From: Fimenecus sp051881355
Lineage (GTDB): Bacteria > Bacillota > Clostridia > Oscillospirales > Acutalibacteraceae
DNA length: 24,640 bases
Assembly: GCA_051881355.1 (NCBI GenBank)
Contig: JBJEPS010000021.1
Location: 1-24,640 of the forward strand
Direction of reading: 5' to 3'
In this document: positions 22,029 through 24,640 of the stretch, piece by piece
Layout: each line of letters starts with the position of its first letter
Numbering within the stretch: the first letter of the stretch is position 1
Notes under the pieces: generated by a model
The model's database searches: none
What the model was told of the DNA's origin: nothing
Seen by the model: the letters and a program-made list of their open reading frames with translations, nothing else
Made by a program: the position numbers and the translations under genes

Positions 22029-23033
22029 TTATGCCGAATCCCCGCCGCGCAGAACTTCATACACCATATCGGGATTGTCGCTCATAATCGCATCCGCGCC
22101 GACAGATGCCAAATGCCGCACATCGTCGGGGTCGTTAATCGTCCAATACTGCACGGCAATGTCATACTTGTGCGCATAATTCACAAGCCGCGTTGTGCCG
22201 AGATTGAACACATAGTCATCATCGGGGATTTGCAGTGCCGCGAACTTGTAATATCCCTCTTTATGGTTAATGCCCAGCAGACTCGAGAAATAGAAATTCA
22301 CGACCTCTTTAATCCCCGCCGAACGAAGCATATCGGGGTAGGTATCGTCCATATATTGGCTGATTTCGCCGTGGAATGTGCCGACCACCACGCGTGACAG
22401 CATATTGTATTCCTTCAAAATCGAGTACAACTCGTCGGCGGCTTTTCTGCCGAGGTCATCGCCGTCTTTGATTTCAATAATAAAGCTGTATTCGCCGTAA
22501 GGCGCGAGATAATCAAAAATATCGCGCAACCGCATGACCTTCAAATCCTCGGGTACATCGTCGCCGCGCAGACCCTTGTACGGGGTTTCGCCGCTGTCGG
22601 TCGTGAAGTTTTCACCGAGGTTTAAAACGCGCAGCTCCTCATAGGTCTTTTCGCTCGGCAAAACGCCCTCTTGCCCGAACACCTCAATCGAGTCGCTCGT
22701 GCGGTCAAAGGTATCGTCATGCAGCAAAATCAGCTCACCGTCTTTGGTGATATGTAAATCAAACTCGAAAATGTCGATGGAAAAGCTGCCGTTTTCCACG
22801 CAGTTTTTAAAAGCCATCAGCGTGTTTTCCGGCGCAATGCCGCCGCCCGAACGGTGTGCGGATACCATCGTTTTGCCTGTTTCCACAATGTACGGGTTGT
22901 TATTCTCTGCCGCTTCAGCACTTATAGGGACAATCTCATCGTTAAAATCGTGCGTAATCAGTAAATAAAACCCGCCCAGCAATACCGCGAGCACTGCCAA
23001 AATGATTAAAAAAATTTTCAAACCTTTCTTCAC
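22029..23033 (-). CDS. Membrane-anchored glycerophosphodiester phosphodiesterase
   Basis: A 334-residue protein with an N-terminal membrane anchor (about 5-26) and an extracytoplasmic TIM-barrel of the GDPD family, which cleaves glycerophosphodiesters to sn-glycerol 3-phosphate and an alcohol. Active-site residues are visible: His60-Arg61 (family HRG motif, here HRSGGG), Glu69 in PENT, Glu90 and Asp92 in EFDLHITKDG, and His105 in LLHDDTFDRT. The last part has the expected WTINDPDD and GADAIMSDNPD. GTG 23033 is chosen because GGAGG is eight bases upstream, whereas TTG 23048 has no site. Likely substrates are lipid head groups or teichoic-acid fragments. Confidence 0.92.
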   Translation of the reverse strand: MKKGLKIFLIILAVLAVLLGGFYLLITHDFNDEIVPISAEAAENNNPYIVETGKTMVSAHRSGGGIAPENTLMAFKNCVENGSFSIDIFEFDLHITKDGELILLHDDTFDRTSDSIEVFGQEGVLPSEKTYEELRVLNLGENFTTDSGETPYKGLRGDDVPEDLKVMRLRDIFDYLAPYGEYSFIIEIKDGDDLGRKAADELYSILKEYNMLSRVVVGTFHGEISQYMDDTYPDMLRSAGIKEVVNFYFSSLLGINHKEGYYKFAALQIPDDDYVFNLGTTRLVNYAHKYDIAVQYWTINDPDDVRHLASVGADAIMSDNPDMVYEVLRGGDSA

Positions 23034-23087
23034 CTTTTTTTCCTCCAATATCGTTTTACTGTGCGCGTAAGACGCATATATATAATT

Positions 23088-23116
23088 ATTTTAGCTGTTT
23101 TTTCTAATAAAGTCAA
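23088..23116 (-). promoter_or_regulatory. SigA-type promoter of the phosphodiesterase gene
   Basis: On the minus strand TTGACT (23116-23111), 17 bases, TAAAAT (23093-23088). Confidence 0.75.
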
Positions 23117-23177
23117 TGGAAAAGCGCAGTTTTAGGACATATTGCCAAGCTTTTTTTAGAATTTTTTTAAATACTGT

Positions 23178-23206
23178 TTGACAGTCACCGCATTATCTGT
23201 TAAAAT
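23178..23206 (+). promoter_or_regulatory. SigA-type promoter of the cohesin-like gene
   Basis: TTGACA (23178-23183), 17 bases, TAAAAT (23201-23206). Confidence 0.8.
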
Positions 23207-23244
23207 AAAGTAGACTCTATTGTTCTTGAAGGGACGGGTTTTTA

Positions 23245-23838
23245 ATGAAAAAAGTTTGCTCTGTATGTTTATGTTTGCTTTTGGCGCTTGTATGCTGCTT
23301 GCCGGCATTTGCAGCGGGCACAGTGTCCGTACAGGTTGATACCGCACTCGCAGAAGACGGTACGTTAACCGTGACGCTTTCCGTACCCGAAGGCAGCGGG
23401 CTCGCAACCTTTGAATCTACATTAAACTACGACGCACAAAAGCTGGAGTTCGTAGGTATTGCGTACGGCGCCGGAGATATGACCACACAAAATACTGCCA
23501 CAGCCGGCAAAGTCGGGCTGTTTATGATTTGGCAGGAAACACAGACCGATGCGGCAACACTTGCCACCGTGACATTTAAAGTCAAAGACGGTGCAACCGG
23601 TACGACCGATATTACCTTTACCGATACCGCCGCAACCGATGCGAATGACAGCGAAATGGCTGTTTCGTTTGGAGAAAACAATTCCGTAACCGTGACGTTA
23701 ACAGAGGCACCGCCCACAGACGAAGCGATTCCTTCCACTGCCGGCACTTATGTTGCCGTCGGCGTAGGGTGTGTGGTTGCAGTCGCCGCCGCCGTTACAG
23801 CAGGGGCGCTTATAAAACGCAAGAAAGACACCGAATAA
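23245..23838 (+). CDS. Secreted membrane-anchored cohesin-like protein
   Basis: A 197-residue surface protein. A signal peptide (about 1-24, ending AFAAG) is followed by one beta-sandwich of about 130 residues. Its pattern resembles cohesin domains of cellulosome scaffoldins (LNYDAQKLEFVGIAYG, GKVGLFMIWQ, LATVTFKVKDG). A proline-containing linker, one C-terminal membrane span (about 168-190) and the basic tail KRKKDTE follow, with no LPXTG sorting motif. A cohesin would bind dockerin-bearing enzymes at the cell surface, but isolated cohesin-like folds also serve other adhesion roles. It has its own promoter and terminator. A GAAGGGACGGG tract precedes the ATG. Confidence 0.78.
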   Translation: MKKVCSVCLCLLLALVCCLPAFAAGTVSVQVDTALAEDGTLTVTLSVPEGSGLATFESTLNYDAQKLEFVGIAYGAGDMTTQNTATAGKVGLFMIWQETQTDAATLATVTFKVKDGATGTTDITFTDTAATDANDSEMAVSFGENNSVTVTLTEAPPTDEAIPSTAGTYVAVGVGCVVAVAAAVTAGALIKRKKDTE

Positions 23839-23848
23839 GATATTCTCC

Positions 23849-23878
23849 CGCCGCCAAAGAACTTTGGCGGCGTTTTTT
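23849..23878 (+). terminator. Terminator after the cohesin-like gene
   Basis: A perfect 11-bp stem CGCCGCCAAAG / CTTTGGCGGCG with a two-base gap, followed by six T. Confidence 0.9.
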
Positions 23879-23926
23879 ATGTCTCCGATTTCCTGCACAA
23901 TCCGCCGCGGTTTGTGCCTTTTTTAA

Positions 23927-23955
23927 TTGACATCCCGCACGGGGTATTGTATAAT
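23927..23955 (+). promoter_or_regulatory. Consensus promoter of purA
   Basis: TTGACA (23927-23932), 17 bases, TATAAT (23950-23955). The transcript has a leader of about 60 bases. Confidence 0.85.
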
Positions 23956-23975
23956 ATTCTCTGTATTGTTAGATT

Positions 23976-23997
23976 GCTTTGCAAGCACTTGCAAAGC
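23976..23997 (+). promoter_or_regulatory. Stem-loop in the purA leader
   Basis: GCTTTGCAAG and CTTGCAAAGC form a perfect 10-bp inverted repeat with two bases between, ending seven bases before the AAGGAGG ribosome site. It could be an operator or an RNA element tuning translation. It is not a PurBox or a recognisable purine riboswitch. Confidence 0.4.
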
Positions 23998-24020
23998 GTA
24001 TTTTAAGGAGGAACCATAGA

Positions 24021-24640
24021 ATGGTTAAAGCAATTGTCGGCGCAAACTGGGGCGACGAGGGCAAAGGCAAAATCACCGATATGTTCGCCGAAAAAGCGGA
24101 CATTATCATCCGTTTTCAGGGCGGTGCTAATGCCGGGCACACCATCATCAACGACAAGGGGCGTTTCGCGTTTCACTTAATGCCCAGCGGCGTCTGCTAT
24201 GACCACACCACCTGCATTATCGGCAACGGCGTAGCGCTCGACATCAATAAATTCTGCAAAGAATTGGAAGATGTTAAAAAAGCGGGGTTGAATCCGAAGC
24301 TGTTGGTTTCCGACCGCGCGCAGATTTTAATGCCGTACCACATTTTGTTCGATACGTACGAGGAAGAGCGCTTGGGCAAAAACGCCTTCGGTTCGACCAA
24401 AAGCGGTATCGCACCGTTTTTCAGCGACAAATACGCCAAAATCGGCATTCAGGTCAACGAACTGTTTGACGATGAGACCTTAAAAGCAAAGCTTGACAAT
24501 ATTTGCACGCTCAAAAATCTAACGCTCAAATATGTGTATGACAAGCCCTTACTTGACAAAGACGAATTATACGCAACCTGCGTAAAATACAGAGAAATGA
24601 TTGCCCCCTATGTTTGCGACACCCACGCCTATTTGCAAAA
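24021..24640 (+). CDS. purA: Adenylosuccinate synthetase (partial, 5' end)
   Basis: The first 206 codons of the enzyme that makes adenylosuccinate from IMP, aspartate and GTP, the committed step to AMP. The P-loop GDEGKGK is at residues 11-17 with the catalytic Asp12. GGANAGHT carries catalytic His40, and IGNGVALDINKF and the FGSTKSGIAP-type loop follow. Residue 9 is Asn where most families have Gln (VGAQWGDEG). The reading frame is open to the window edge; full proteins are about 425-430 residues. AAGGAGG lies nine bases before the ATG. Confidence 0.95.
   Translation, partial: MVKAIVGANWGDEGKGKITDMFAEKADIIIRFQGGANAGHTIINDKGRFAFHLMPSGVCYDHTTCIIGNGVALDINKFCKELEDVKKAGLNPKLLVSDRAQILMPYHILFDTYEEERLGKNAFGSTKSGIAPFFSDKYAKIGIQVNELFDDETLKAKLDNICTLKNLTLKYVYDKPLLDKDELYATCVKYREMIAPYVCDTHAYLQ

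Overview
The window looks like a chromosomal segment of an anaerobic, low-to-mid GC Firmicute of the Clostridia, probably Ruminococcaceae/Oscillospiraceae-like. The grounds are strong GGAGG ribosome sites, many TTG/GTG starts, TTGACA-N17-TATAAT promoters, CIRCE-controlled groESL, a bacterial V-type ATPase operon, and several small clostridial-type proteins. This placement is inferred from gene content and sequence style, not from a database search.

Layout. 1-350: a decayed RHS/YD-repeat fragment beside a GGAACCGTCCCC-type repeat. 454-912: a small heat-shock protein (Hsp20). 1008-9497: a complete nine-gene V-type ATPase operon in the order G/H-I-K-E-C-F-A-B-D, with a clear promoter and a strong terminator. 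The K proteolipid keeps every side-chain ligand of the Enterococcus hirae Na+ site, so a Na+-coupled enzyme is likely. 9527-11115 (minus): two adjacent membrane proteins, the first of DUF5058 type, probably a two-part transporter. 11225-11936: an XRE repressor, and divergent from it a consensus promoter buried in a palindrome that drives a short unannotated transcript; a MITE-like repeat follows. 11975-13012 (minus): a CxxC-x17-CxxC zinc-ribbon protein and a SigH-like sigma factor whose -10 box sits in a perfect 18-bp palindrome. 13122-14962 (minus): phosphoglucomutase followed by a 34-residue single-span membrane peptide. 15114-16643: a YifB/ComM AAA+ ATPase, divergent from phosphoglucomutase.

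16749-17179 holds tRNA-Leu(GAG) with its promoter and terminator. An 85-bp exact direct repeat of the tRNA 3' end plus its terminator lies 221 bp downstream, with a hairpin-rich spacer between. 17257-18047: two tandem cysteine-rich paralogues of unknown function behind a possible late-sporulation (SigK-like) promoter. 18115-18578: two small hypothetical genes. 18677-19726: MutY. 19861-21868 (minus): groES-groEL under a perfect CIRCE operator. 22029-23033 (minus): a membrane-anchored glycerophosphodiester phosphodiesterase. 23245-23838: a secreted, membrane-anchored cohesin-like protein. 24021 to the end: the start of purA.

Most of the window is housekeeping (ion pumping, protein folding, sugar phosphate metabolism, DNA repair, purine synthesis). 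The less explained material is the tRNA-Leu 3' duplication, the XRE/divergent small transcript module, the cysteine-rich pair, the DUF5058 pair, the cohesin-like protein and the very small ORFs. I found no CRISPR array, transposase, toxin-antitoxin pair or biosynthetic cluster that I can support.
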